A DNA stretch of 64,000 nt from Brachypterus glaber (GCA_958510825.1 OY294044.1:86660895-86724894); one strand, 5' to 3'; numbered from the stretch's first letter, positions 40,901 through 55,900 are shown. Notes: a model not told the origin generated them from the letters alone. A program made the numbers and translations.

Positions 40901-43900
40901 CCAATCAGAACACTGCCTATATTTTTCGTTGTACAACTTATGGTCAGCAACAGCCTGTTCGCATTTCTTAACTATTTCTTTAGCTGTAACTTGTATAGAT
41001 TGGAATCTAGAAGTTATTTGTTGTACATTGACCGATATTCTTGTATCGCCGCTACTTTCGATCAGTTCAGTTGAATCGTCAGACATTTTGTCGAATTCTG
41101 CTTCATTTTGACGTAGACTTAGGATCAGAGCCTATAATTACAAATATATTAAGATATATATAAACATTTATGAAATCTAAAAAATAACAACAGTTTTAAA
41201 AAAGATAATAGAAGAGCTACTATTATCATCTTATGAAAAACTATAGCTGGTTATTTTCTAAATTAAAGAAATTAATTAAAAGAAAGTTGAAAATAGAAGG
41301 AACAGACTCCACCTAAAAATAACCTATATATAAAGCGAAGTTTTAGCATTCAAATACTTTACTCATGCGTATAAATTAGACAAATTTGAAGTATATTAAA
41401 GCAGTAGATTCTGTAAAGAAAATATAGTGCAATACATGTACAAAAAGGTGAAATGAGGAGAGAATAATTGACGTCTTACTTGTTCCAAATGATCTGTCTT
41501 TTTAACAAATTTCTTGATTTCTCCGCTTCTTGATTCTATAACTTTAGTTAGGTCCTATAGGGGAGCACACAAAATAAAATCAAAACCTTTACAAAACAAA
41601 TAACTTCAAAAAATAATAAAATTTATATATTTTGGGTATATTACCTGGTATTTTTCTAACTGTTCTTGTTTTTCATCTACAGTGGACCTTAAAGCATAAT
41701 TCTTCAAAGATAATTCAGCATCTGTTAACCAAGCTAATAACTTATCTAGAGTGTTTTCGTAGTCATTCCATTGTTTTATTCTGTTTTCCAGGGCCGACTT
41801 AATATCCATAAGAGCAGCTACAAACTTTTCCCGATCAAATCTCAAACTTGAAACGTCTCTGTTCATAGTTTCTTGTGCTCTTGCCGGTAAAACAGATATT
41901 TTGTTTGTTACGTGTACTTCTAATTCTTTTAGTTTAATATTACTTTCGGGTAAGTGATCTTGAAGGTCAATAAGACTGTCTAATCTTTGCTGTAAGATTT
42001 GCTTATTACCTCCATGGTCATGGAAGCTATTAAGTTTGTCCCATAATTGTTTTTGGTTATCTTGTTGAGCCTTTTGTAGGTCATAGAATTGTTGGTATAT
42101 CTCCAAACAATCTTCCAGTTGTTTAATATTACTTTGAGCGGTTTTACATAGATTTTGGTACCGATCATTTATAGATTTAATAGTATCTTTAACTTCAGCA
42201 GATTTGTCTTTATTTTGCGTCAGTTGAACTAAACTTTGTGCTTTTTCTGTTATGCCATCAATAATTTTTTTGTGTGATAAAATTTCTTGGGAAGTTGTTT
42301 TGTGTTTTAGAAGTTTTGATCGGACTTCTTGAATAGAAACCCAGGAAGCAGGTTCTACCTTGGTTGCTTTTTCCATCGTATCTAGCCATGCTAATGTTTG
42401 TTGCAACATTTCTTGATAACTTGATAGTTGCAAAGATTGGGCATCTTGAAGTTTTTGCTGTTCGTTGACACCTAAAATGAAAAAAAAAATAATGAAAGTA
42501 CTTCGTATGACTTTGGAGCGATATTTTTAGTTACAAAATAATTATTTTTAAGAAAGTTATTTACTTAAGTTTATATTAAACATTTGATATATTGTTTACC
42601 TTCTGCAAGTTTGTCCCATCTTTCTCTTATGTCCCGGACTTCGTTCCTGATGATCTCTCTTCCCGAGGTCGCCGTATCAGGAAGAATTCTCTCACCCAGC
42701 AATATCAAAGAATTAACCTTATGTTCACCCTGTTCTCTTTCTGACATCAACACTTGTAACCTATTTGAAGTTGCTTCTACGTTATCGGCAAGGTCGCCCT
42801 TTTTCAAAACTGCAAGATGTTCTTCCAATGGTTTTAACCAGTCGGAAGTTTCGTTAAGTTTTTGTTGATATTTTTTATGGTCATCGGCTATACATTGCCA
42901 GCGATTAATAACGTCTTTAGTTAAAGTGTGTAAGTTTTGGAAACGGTTACTAATTTGTGAAACTAAAGGTTTAATTTTTTGAGCACCGCTACTGTGGACT
43001 AAAGCATGGCTTTTGTCCACAAAGTGATCGATTTCTTTTTCCTTAGCAGCGACCTCTTCACGTTCCTTCTGGTACTTCTTGAGTTGTGCTTCCTTTTCCG
43101 GTAGGGTTATTTGAAGTGGTTGGTCTCTAAATTTGACTTCTGTTGATTTAAACCATTGATTTAACGCTTCAAGATTAGCTTCGAACTCTTGCCATTGTTG
43201 TAAAGCGTTATTTTGCTTCGCCAAAGAATTATCTACAAAATATACAAATATATACCAAAAAATCTGGAATACTACATATAATTCACTTACCAATATCTGT
43301 ATAATGCTGGTTTAGTAAATCATGAAGATCGTCCAGTTCTTTCTTTAACATTTGAGCTCCATCTGGAGCCGTACTCTTAGCCACCTCAATTAACTGTTCT
43401 TTTATAGCGTTCAAAAGTTTCCCTCCTTCTTCTTCACTATTATTTTTCAGGAAATTAATACTTGCTATTCTCTTCGTTATATCAGTTTTTTCTCCGGTAA
43501 TATCTTCATACTCTTGTAACTTGTCATTTTGTTCCGATAACCAATCTTTAAAAGCAGCCACTTGTTGATTATGTGCTGCATGTTTATCAACACAGTCTTC
43601 TAAATTCTTCAATAGGTCTTCTGATTTTGATACAATACTAGCAAAAAGTTGTTTGATGGAATAAAGATAAACGTTGAGAGATTTGTCGTGAGTTTGGTCA
43701 ACTAAATGTTGTGCCTTTTCGCACACAGAATCGACCAGTGCGGTATGAGACATAATTTCTTGATGCATAATTTTATGGTTTTGTAGTTGAGCACGTTTTT
43801 CTTGCAAAGTTGATTTAAGTTCAGTATGCTGGTGCATAGCTTTTTCTACATCTTTTAGCCATTTTGTGAGTTGTTCTTGAGCAGAGGTAAAATCTGAAAA

Positions 43901-46900
43901 TTGCACAAGACATTGGTCTAATCTGTTGGTAGAACTTTGTAAATCTTCTGCCAGCGTATCCCAAATGGTTCTCATGTTTCTTAATTGTTGTCTTATGATT
44001 TCACGGCCATCTGGCGATGTATGTGCATATAATTTTTCACCTTTGTCGATGAGATTATCAAATTGACTAGCTCTTTGATTTCTCTCTTCTACCAAATTAC
44101 GAATATCTTCCTGTCTGCTTTGTAAAACGTTTAAATCTCCCACAATGTGACATAGGTCTTGCAATTCTTCTTCTTTATCTGATAACCATTTTAAGAATTC
44201 ATTATATTCTTCATTAAAATCTTGATGTTCTTTTACATAACTCTGGTATTTATTAATGCTTTCTCTTGCAGCATTCTTAAGAGACTGGTACCTTGTCAAT
44301 AGTTGAGAAACTTTGGTATCTGGCTCAATATTTTTGATTATTTCCGTAAAGTTATTGAATTCTCCTTCTTTAGTAAGAATTTCGTTTTCTAAACCTTTAA
44401 GTTTTTCCAAATGTTGTTTTTTAGTTTCTTCTGTACTCCTTAAACTTTGATCTTTAACTTGATTTTCTTTTTGTTTTAACCATGTTTCTAGTTGTTCCAT
44501 CATCTTTTCAACTTCTGCATATTGGTTGTTAATTTCATTTAATTTTTTTTGAGCATCTAAGCATAAGTCCAAGAACATTTTCCATGATTTTTCTTGGTCT
44601 TCGAAGTTATGAATCAATGGCGGATGACCGGATGAAGCGGTTTGAGCTAAAACTGTATTAAGTTGAGCTTTACAAGCCTCTATCATTTTATTTCCTTGAT
44701 CTTTTTGAGCCAAGAGGTTTTCCACAACGGTTAGTTTAGCTTCGGGAGATTCAGATGAAGATTCATCTACTAATAGAGCAGCTTCCGATGTTAATGCACT
44801 AAGCCAATCGTGGCACTTTTCTATTGATTGATTAAAAGCTTCATGATTGATGACATACTCTTCAGCTATTTCAATTCTTTTAGTTACATCTGTAGCTAAT
44901 TTAGTATAGTTTTGTAAATTCTCGTTTAACTTAGATTCGGCGTCTGAGTCAGCTAAGTTGCCGATTTTGTCCTGTAGTTGTTTTAAGATATTCTTATGAA
45001 TATTAACGTCTTGGGCTAGAGTTTTGTAATTATGTAGAGTTTGTTTTTTCTCAAGCAATGTAGCGTCCAGCTTCATTTCATCTCCTAATTTATTTTCAGC
45101 ATCTTGTATCCATAAGTTGACTTGCTGTAAACTATCGTCAAATGAATGCCTTTGCATTAATGTCCCTTCTACTTGCTTATAGATTGCATTTACTTTATCT
45201 ATTAATGCCTCTGATTTGTCTCTGAGATTTCTTAATTCTGCACGAATAGAATCTCTGTTATCGGGGGTTATTCCAGAGAACAAGGCTTCGCCTCGTTCCA
45301 CAGCCTTTGCTAGTAACATTTGGCCCTTTTCTTTTTCACTTGCAAAGTTTTTTAATTCTGTTAAAGTTGCCTGATTCGGCTTGGCTGCTATTTTACAAAA
45401 ATTTTCAACCTTGGTTTCAGCCTGTACTAACCAATCTTCAACATCTGTAATGCTGTCTTTATAAAGCTGTTTATATTTGTCAAGTTCATCCAGTTTCTCT
45501 AAATAGCTTACCAAAAATTTGGATATTGCTTGATAACGCGTATTTAAATGCTGTACGAATTGATTAACCCTCGATTCCGGCATTTCTTTAACTAATTCTT
45601 CTGCTATAGGAGCTAATTTATTAATTTTACTTTCATATGCACTTACACTATTTTGTAAATCTTTTATTTCCTTGATTTTTTCATCGACAGTATTTAAATC
45701 TACCTGAGTAGTTCCTTCAGATTTTACTCTATTCTCTGTCTCTTTCAACCATGCAGCTATTTCTTCTGATAAGGTTTCATACTTTCCATGAATTTCAATG
45801 TTGCTTTCCAATAAATATTTAGTGTCGTTGTAAGCCTGTTTTAGGCTATTGAGATCAAGCAAAAGATGATCTCTTTCAGCAGTTAACAGTTTGATAGTTT
45901 CAGGAGATTCTATCTGTTCCAAAAGTTTTAAGGAATTTTCTAGTTCTTCTTGACGGTTGTCGCAATCTACTAATGCTGTCTGAATTGGTTCTAAGGAATT
46001 TAATTTTACTTGAAGATTGTACTTGTCACTAGCTGGTTCGGGTAGACACCATTTAATTTTTTCTCTGTGAGTAGCTATTATTCTTTGTAAAGTTGCGTAT
46101 TTATCATTGTGGAACTTTTTCAAGAACGAAAGTAAAGAGTTTTCTATTTTGTTTGTATGTTGTAAGATACCTTCAAAACGTTTCTTTAAGGTTTGATGTT
46201 CTTTTGGAATGGCATCACCAAACCCGGAATAGTTTTGTTTCATCTCTAAAATATCTTGATCAATTTTCTTTATATCTTTATCGCAATTTATTAATTTGTG
46301 TTTTAGTTGCTTCACATTTAATAATCTTTCTAAAATTTTAGAATTATCCCCTGATAAGTCCTCACATTTAATTATATCTTCTCTGATAACAGATACTTTA
46401 CTGTTTAAAGATTTTATTTCGTTACGAATGGTTTTTTCTTTTTCGCCGAACGTTGAAGTAACATCCTCCAATTTTTGAGCAGTATTGCTTAGTTCAGCGA
46501 ATTGTTCATCAAGTAGTTTCATTAAAGATTGCAATGTTGGTATTTCTTGTCCGTCAGTTAATTTTAACAGTTGGTCGTACTTATTTGGAATACTTTGATT
46601 AAGTCTTTGCTGAGCTGGTAGTTCTTCTTTGTATTTAGCAAGCTTGATTGCTGCATTTTCAAGTTCGTTTGGTCTTTCAATAGCTTGATTTAATGCAGAA
46701 TTTTGCTGACCCAACCATTGTAACAAGTTTTGTTTAGTTTCATCGATATGCTTCCATATAGTTGACTGGGATTCAGTTGTATGAACTATCTTCAATATTT
46801 TTTCGTAGACTTTAGACCAAACGTCATGTACTATTTGAAGGTCTCTTCTTACCTCCTCTTCGATGCCTGGAATGTCTTCTGTTTTACGAATTATAGCTTG

Positions 46901-49900
46901 TCCTTTACTATCGGCTTTATCTAAAGCAGCCTTGGTTTTCTTTAAGGCTTCTAAAGTTTTCTTTGCTTTTTCAAAATTGACGTTCGCTTGGATTATATCA
47001 TTTGGTGTTTCTAAATTCTCCACAGTTTTATCAATTTTTCCTATATCCTGCACAACACGATCTTTAGCTTCTTGGAATTCATTCCAAGCTAACATTACAT
47101 CAGATAATTTTAATTTGTCTTCTTTAATTTCCTCATTCACCTTATTCCAGTTTGAATCCACTTCAGATATAGAATTTTGGATAACGGACACATTCTGTAT
47201 ATCTTCTTTCATTAACACAAAGCCTTCCTTACGCAACTCTTCCTTAGCAGCAGCCTTTTCGATTCTAGACTCTAGCAACTTACTCAATAATTCTACTGCT
47301 TTAGGTACATCACTAGAGTGTTTAACTTCGCTCATTATTTGTTTTAACTGAACTTGTGTTTTGTTTAGATCTGTATTAACAGCTGTTTGTATGTTATTAA
47401 ATTGATCCCAATGAGATTTTACTTTTTGTAAACCTTCTAGTTTTTCTCCTAGTAAAGATTTTAAGTTTATAGCTTTAACTTCAATTTCTCTTACTACATT
47501 ATCAGCTGATCTTGGTAGTCCTGTTTGCTTGTCCAGAATAATAATATCTTGTCTGCTGTCTATAGTTGGAGCTGCAGTTTTCCAAGTTATTATCTTCGAG
47601 ATGACAGTTTCAATCTCAGTTATTAATTTTTGCAGATTTTCAGGAGCAGCTTTCTCATTATCGATTTGATATTTAATATGGTCCATTTGATTGGTTGAAT
47701 CAACATGCCAATTTAAAAGTTCAATCCATCTTTGCAAGGTAGTTTTCTTCTCCTCAAGTCTGTGCTCAATTTCTTGGTTGTGTTGAACCAATGTTGTGTA
47801 TTCCTCATTCAACGCTTCGCTATCTTTTTGTGGAGTTCGAAGTGAAATTTCTTTAACTTCATTATAAATTGTGTTAAACATAACTTGTTTTTCTGAATGT
47901 TCTTGTAGCAGGGCATGAATATTGTTAAGTGCAACTTCTGCTTTATCTGAAGGTACTTCATCGATTTGAGCAATGCTAGCATTCATAGTGTTCAACCAAT
48001 TTGAGTATTCTGTTACTTTAGTTTGGAAGTCATGTCTGGTTAATATAGCATCAGATACTTCGTTTATTTTAGCTCTCACACCCTCTGCAAGCTGTGTTAC
48101 TTTAGTTTTTAGTTCTTGCACTTGGTTTTTAACCAACTGTGCTCCCTCAGGGTTAACTCCGTAGCTAATACTATCAGATCTTTGAGTTAGAGCTATAAGT
48201 TTCGCTTGTTGCTCAGATATTTCGTTGTTAAATGCCTTAAGTTTAGCCAATTCTTTTTCTAATTTTTCTACATTGGGTGTATTGATATTTATGGACTTTT
48301 CCGCTAACAGTTTTTCACTTTTATTGACCCATTGTTCCAACTGATTAGCATTTTGGTTAAAATCTTGCCAACTGGCAACTAGTTTGTCTAATTTTTGACC
48401 TGATTGAGCTGTAGTATCATGTACAATGGTCCATCTAGTCTGAATGGAATCTACTTCATCTGGCGCGTTAGTTCTAATCGCCATTTTTTGTGCCAAAGAT
48501 TGTACACTTTGTAATTTTTCTTGTTGAACTGTACACTCTTTTATAAACTCCTTCGTTTGATTTTGAAGTAAAATAGCTTCTTCTAATGTAGCTGGTTTTG
48601 GCACACCAGATTGTACTTTAACTTCAGCTTTTTCAACCCAAGGTTTAATTTCTTGAATACTAGACTGGTAAGTTTGCCAACTTTTAAGGTCTTTAGTTAC
48701 TGTTGCAGCTTGACCCTCTACACTTTTGTTTATAGCTATAACACGATCTTGCAAAGTTACGACTTCAGCTTTAAGTCGGTCAGCTTCAGGGCTATCCTCA
48801 ATAGCTAGCTGCTTTGCTTCAGTATTTAGCTCGTCTATAAGATTAAGTTTATGTGCAATTTCACTTTGCAGTAAAGTGGCTTTAGTAACTCTTTCTTCAG
48901 GGTTGATGATATCTTCCTGAACTGAAGAAAGTAACTGTGGTGCACTTTGGACTGTCCAACTTTGAAGATTTTGTAATTTATTCTGGAAAGTAGACCATCT
49001 TGTATTGTATTCGGTTAAAAATACTACTCGTTCTTGTACGTTACTTAAAGTAGTTTGCAACCTTTGTTCGATTTGTTGGACTTCTCTAATGAAGGTTTGT
49101 TGTTGTTCTGGGTTTGTTTGTGATCCCAAACTGTCGCGGTAATCCTGAAGTTTTTTTATTAGTTGTTCAGTATCTTCTCTTAAATGCATGGCTATTTGCT
49201 GTTTAGAAACTAGGTCTTGATGAATATTACTTGAGGTATATTGATTAGGTTGAACTTGAGTTAACTCCATTTCAGCCCGTTGAATTAACTCGGTAATTTC
49301 TTCTTTTTGTTCAATGTAGTTAGTCCATAAATGTTGAGTTCCTAATAAGTTATGTAATCTCTCAACGCTATCGTCATAAGTTTGAGTCCAACCTGTCTCT
49401 AATGCCTTAACTTCTTCAGCCATAAAACTTGGAGCATGGTCTTCTCTGGATAACTCTTTACCTCTTTGTAATAGAGACATTATTGTAGGTCGTTGAACAT
49501 CTAACTGAGAAATAGCTATTTCTTGATGTCTTATTAAATCAGTTACTACTTCAATGCTTTGAGGTTGAGGCTTTTTCCTGGCTTGTTCTCTAACCATGCG
49601 CAAGAGTTCACAAACTTCTCTGACCTCACGACGGTATGTGTAACATTTAGAGATGGTATCTGTTTTGACCATCGTTATTTCTAGGGAGGGAATAAGATTT
49701 TTGTAACGCATTATGAGGGCTTCTAAGTTCTTTTGCTCAAGTATGGCTTGAGATTCTGGACAATGTGATGTTAGAGAGTCCAAAGTTTGGACCAACCATT
49801 TCATGTCTTCGCGTTTCGAGTCAGCATCCTTGCAAATATCCTTGATGAAAAATGGAAACAGTATTTATTTTTCATTTATATAAAAACAATATACGTACAG

Positions 49901-52900
49901 TTAAACCACTCTAGAAAGAACCTTGTTTTCGCATGCGCCCGATTCCACCAATGAAATGAGGAGAAGCTTACGCCTAATACGTGACATCAGGCTTATGCTT
50001 CACGTTATTTTATTGGTGATGGTGACATCAGGCTTACGCATGGGAAAACAAGGTTCTTTCTAAAGAGGTTTACCTAAATGTGTTTGAGATATTAAAATTA
50101 ACTAATTAAATTTAATAATATGATTTCTAAGTTCTAGCAGGCTACTTAAATGAATAACTATACTAGTTGAAGATTTGACTAAAATAAAGCCAACATTTCA
50201 GGGTTTTGTTTGTTTATCTTTTTAATATTACAAGTACTGGTTATTTCAAGGTAGTAGTAGTAAAAAGTTACTCCACTTGTGGAATTATTACCAAATATAT
50301 AAATATAATTTTTTTACAGTAAATAAGATTGTATGAAGCTGTAGTTTAAAATCAAAAAATACTAGGCAGAAAACTTTTGCGTCTGGAAAATTGAAGCTAA
50401 TTCAGTAAATCTCTATTAAAAATGAAAATTTTAATCTTTGTTAATAACGCCAAAAATTGAGTGATTTTTCTACATTGCAAAGAAAAGTTTAAATATGTGT
50501 ATTTGTCTAATCTCGTATAAAAAGACATTTAGTTAAAAATATAAAAACTAATCTATGCAAGTTAAAGTTACTAAATTTAAAATGGCTTTATCTTAGTCTT
50601 GTGAAGTATTGTGCAAATTCAACTACGGGGTATTGAATTTACCAGTAAACTTTGCAACTGCTTGAAAAAATAGAAAATAAAAGGAAGTATTAAAACAAAT
50701 GATTAAAAAAATATTAAAACAAATTATTTAAACAAAATTCAAAATATCTTACCTGAAAGCTTGCCTTTTGCCTTTCAAATTCTTCAGCGGAATTGACATC
50801 CTGGAGAATATTCTTCAAACTATTATCCACGTTGTCCATCCATTTGGAAATATGATTAAATCTATTATGATACTGTTCCAACTTTTCTGGTATCTGATCT
50901 AGTTGTTGTTTAAGATTTTCAACTTTATAGTTGACATTCTTCCAAAGTTGTTCAGATTTTTGGTATGCCTCCTGAATAGATTTATCGTCAGGATAAGTTT
51001 TGGTAAAAGTAGTCGAAATTTTCTGCATCTCCTGCAGACAACGATGAGTTTCTTGTAAAGGCCCTCTAGATGAAAAGTATTCTTTATTTCTTATGATAAT
51101 GCTTTCTACATTTTCTTGTCTACTAAATGATAAATGTTGACTGTTGATTTCTTTCTCTATATCTTTAATATAGTAATTAAAAGTAGTTTCGTCCAATCTA
51201 AATTCTAAACGCATCAAATGTAACGGCGCGAAAGACAAAATTTCTTTCCATTTGTTTTGTAGTTGACTGACAGATTGCAAAACTGGTTGGTGTTGATCTT
51301 TTGGCAAACACTTGCATAAATCTTGTGCACTTTGCACTAAATCGTGAATCCATCTTTCGTTGACGGATTGGAAGAAATGCTTATGTTCTTCTATTGTTTC
51401 TTTATTGTCCAGTCGTTTTTCGGAAATAAGTTTTTCAGCATTTCCCAACCAGTTTGAGATGAGTCTTTCATTTTGTGAGTAATTATACCAGCAACGAATG
51501 GCTTCTTGGAGTCTTTGTTCCCAAACTTGGGCGTTTTGTGACACATAATCAAATTTATCGTTTAATTGTTCCATTTTTGCTGTCATATTTGCAACGTCCG
51601 GATTATTCGCTTGATCGACGGATTTTATGATATTATTCATTATTTTATTTTTACTATCCAGCATAGATTTGTAGTATAGAGTGCGCGTGAAAAAGTGCTT
51701 AATTCTATCCAGGTTTTCTTTTAATTGTTCCTTATCTCCTTCTAAAGAAACAGTACTCAATATTTTTTCTGCATCATCTAGCCAGCCATTTATTTCTTTT
51801 TGGCCAGACTCCAATGATTCTTGTTGAATTAGTAATTGATTAAAAAGATGTATTTGAGAGGGAATCATGGCTCTTACTCTAACCAAAGCTTCCTTTTCCT
51901 GCTTTAATGTTGTCATCATTTTATCAACATCGTCACGAGTAAGATCCTGAATAATTGTCTGGAAAGCTTTGGAAATGTTTTTAAATAAGTTTTCTACTTC
52001 TTCTATTTCACCCTGGAGCTTCATTAGGTTGTTAGTGTGTTCTCTAATTCTATCCATAGATCCTAAGCATGGAGAATTAAGTAGATTTTCCGCTTTTCTT
52101 AGCCAGTTTGACAGTTCTTCAACACCAGATCTAAAATCTTTTCTGTTGCGTAAAATATCTCCAGCATGGCTGTATTTGTCGACTTGTGGGTAAATTCTTT
52201 CCCATCGTTCGGTCATATTTTGATAATGGTCTCTTAGCTCCATGGCTATTTCATCTTCCACAGTTGCGATAAGGAAACTAACTGTATCCCCTAGGAGTTG
52301 GTAATTGTTTTTCCACACAGAAATGTCTTGGAAGAATTCCATTCGTTTTTCTTCCGGAAGATTCGTGGCTTGCTCTGCTTTTGAGAGCCATGCGTCAAAT
52401 TCGGGGGCTAGAGAGTCCCAACGTTTCCAATAGTTTAGGACTTCCTCTAGCATACTTTCTACGCATCTTAATTCCATGGAAACGTTTTTCCAGCGATCTG
52501 CTATATCTCGGATAAATCTGTCGATCTCTACAACTTCACGTTTATCTGTAAATAAAATAATAATGGTTACCTCAAAAGTAAAAATTATACTGATAATTTG
52601 CACAAGTGCAATTATCACCTTGTTAAAAATCTTACGAAATAGTATTATTCGTTCAACTTGAATTATTAGATAATTTTGTTCTGTCTTATCAAAAACATTA
52701 TGCTTTAAGGAAATTTCTAAGCAAAATGCACCCAATATACCAAAAAAAAATTGTCAAAACTTCAACTTGTACTACTTACTAAGAATCTAACTGTTGACAA
52801 TATTATCAACAAATATCAAAAGTTCTTTTACTTTTTTGAACAATTAATCAAATAAGTAGGGACACTAGATCTGGGTCTCCGGTTAGTAAGGCTTGACTTA

Positions 52901-55900
52901 CCAATGTTTCCATCTCTCTTGTATTCTTGTATGACGGCTTGCATATCTACAAAAGCTTTGTTGAATTCTTGGAATATGTGATTTTTGGATACGAAATTAT
53001 TGTACTGCTCTAATAATTGTAATACTTTATCTTGACGGCCGTATTTAGCAGTCCATGCTCTAAGTTTAGTTTCAGTCAGGTGCAAAAATGCAATAAGACA
53101 ACACTAAAAAAAAATTAATGTAGTTAGTTATTTGGGAACCAAGAACCTATAGAAATTAATCTTTAAACCACAACTACACGGTACTAGTGCAGCTATTTGG
53201 CACACTGCGTTTTAAACTATTTATATAATTAATTGTAGTTTTCGCTCAATTTTTATAGTTTCAGTTTTTTTTTTATTTTTGGAGAATAATGTCACTTTGT
53301 TCAGGGAGCCTTCTTCAGATTTGACCAAAATTGTTCTCTAATTTTGCTGTGACGTTTTGACGATGGATTTTCGTCATTTTGAAACAGAGAATCAAAGCCA
53401 AAGATTAGTCATTGTCATTAACAGTAAACACTCACCAAACAGAACATTATTTAAACAAATAAATAATATAAACGATTAAAAATTAAATAAATTAAAACAG
53501 TGTATTTTTCTAGAGTTGGTTGCACTGTCTTAATTTGTTTTAATTTTAACTATTTATTTATTTTTATAGTTACAGTTTTTTTTGGGAAATATCACTTTGT
53601 TCAGGGAACCTTCTTTAGATTTGACCAAAATTGTTATCTAATTTTGCTGTGATGCTTTGAGGAAGGATTTTCGTTATTTTAGAACAGAGAATGAAAGCTA
53701 AATATTAGTCATTGTCATTAACAGTAAACACTCACCAAACAGAACACTATTTAAACAAATAAATAATATAAACGTATAAAATTAATTAAATTAAATTAAA
53801 TTACTGTTAGTGAGAATAGCTGTATTCTGGCTTCAATTCTTTTCGAAAATGACGAAAATCCATCGTCGAAACGTCACAACAAAATTAGATAACAATTTTG
53901 GTCAGATCTAAAGAAGGTTCCCTGAACAAAGTGATATTAAACTTCACACACAAATTAAGGAGTTCGCCGAGTTCGTAGGAGTTCGCGTTCAAAACCAACC
54001 TTTTACACAAAATCATGTTTTGGCGGTTTTCGAATCTTCTTCGTGAGATCTATCAATTCCTGTACTCATTGTGGATCGAAATGTAATTTAAAGTACTAAA
54101 ATCGTTAAGTAAATTTAGGGGTTTGGAGCAAAACCAGTTAAATCCAAATTTTGTGATCAAAGCAACCATCGAAGTTACCATGGAGGAAAATGAAACCCAA
54201 GAAGCCAAAAATGAACTATGTGATTGCTTACTCGAAGAAACCTCTATACATTTGTTAATTTTAAGGTAAACAATATTTTTTTAATTTTTAGAAAAAAAAA
54301 GTATATTTTTTTTTATTTTGAGTTGCTTGATAATTTTTCAAAAATAAATAAATTTATGGAAGAATTGTGTTCAAAACCAGATATATTTTTTTGCAAACTA
54401 CACCGAATTGTTAACTTTTTTTACAGAAAATAATACATTATCCTGTTTAATTGAACCAGTTAAATTAAATTGCTTTTACAAAATATTATTTATATTATAT
54501 TTTTTCAAGGTATTTCCTGAAAATTTTATAGAAGTGGATATATTTGGTTTTGAACTCGAACTCCTCAATTATGTAAAGTTTAGGGTCCCTAATCTAAAGC
54601 CCTATTCCTCCAAAATAAAAAACGGAAAATATTCATATAAATAAAAAGGGATTCTTACTTTGTGTTCAAGGAACTTCAGTCTGACTCTTCTCTGTGCTGC
54701 TTTAGGTCCAATATCGTTCAGTCTAAAAGCTAAATTATTTAACTGTTCAGAAGGCACTTCTCTGGCTACAGGACTGTTGCAAGCCTCAGAAAATCTCTGT
54801 TGTACAGTCGGCAAATCTACAAAGAACGCTTTATGTTCTTCTAATTTTTTACTAATGATTAAAGCTGTCTCTTCCGTCATAGCCGTGGGAATTTCGTCAA
54901 AATAAATCATTTTTTCGGCTCTAGATAGCCATTCCCCTACAAATTTAAAATCTCCGGGAAGTTTGGCATCTAATAACCACAACCAATACATAATTTGTAA
55001 TTCCAACTTGTTCCAAAGTTTGTTAATGTCGCACCAGGATTCTTTAGCGATTGATATAACACCTTGTGATTCTATTAAATGTTTTAATTTATTGTATAAT
55101 TGTTCTTTATCATCAACTTCACGTTTAAAAGCTAAGTATTCGTTATAGTTTAACGGTAAAGTATTCGTTTGCTGTAAATGCTCCAAGTATTGAGTCTTCT
55201 TAATAAGCCAAGCTAGGAGATCGGTATATTCCTCCTGCACAGCTGCTATAGCGTCTGGACCAGTTGCCTTAGGTTCTGGATATTTGTGCAAAAACTGTGC
55301 AACGTAAGTCATGATTGATTTTTCGTCTGGTTTAGGAACGTCTACATCTTCAGGGTCTAGTAATCTAGTAATTCCTAATTCGTTTTCTGCAACTTCAAAT
55401 GCAGTTTCAAGTCTTTGTCGGTTTGAGGCTTTCTTTAGTTCGGCGATGTTAACCAGGTTCTTTTTTATGGCGTCGATTATGGCTAAAAAGGCGATTCCGT
55501 CTCTCCAACTGGCACCAAAATCTTTGATTTCCAGTCCGGAATCGCTGGGCAGAGCGCTGGACACCCAGTGTAATAAAGTTTTGCGGGCGCCTTGCTTCCA
55601 CTTATCCTTTGGTGTGGTTCCCGCGCTTTCTAGACTGCTCTGTGAGCTCCAGTTGGCTAGGTACTCTAGAGCTCTACTATTTTCCTCAATCTGAATTAAA
55701 ACAAAGAATATAAGGTATTAATTTTATAGAAGTTAATTTTTAAGATAGCATGCAATGTGAATAAAAAAAGCTGTTGCTAAATTTTTATTGCCCCTTAGTA
55801 TGCATATTTATTATTTAATTTCTTTATAATAAACCCAATACTTTTAAATTATTATCTTTTATTTTGATCACATAAATTAATTATAAAATTAGATTAATCT

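Larger units (their letters stand above)
53104..54658 (-). other. Msp300 intron with direct, inverted and family-B repeats
   Basis: This 1,555-bp intron is almost wholly repeat: a duplicated and inverted block (53265-53940) followed by a family-B element (53953-54570). Confidence 0.75.
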
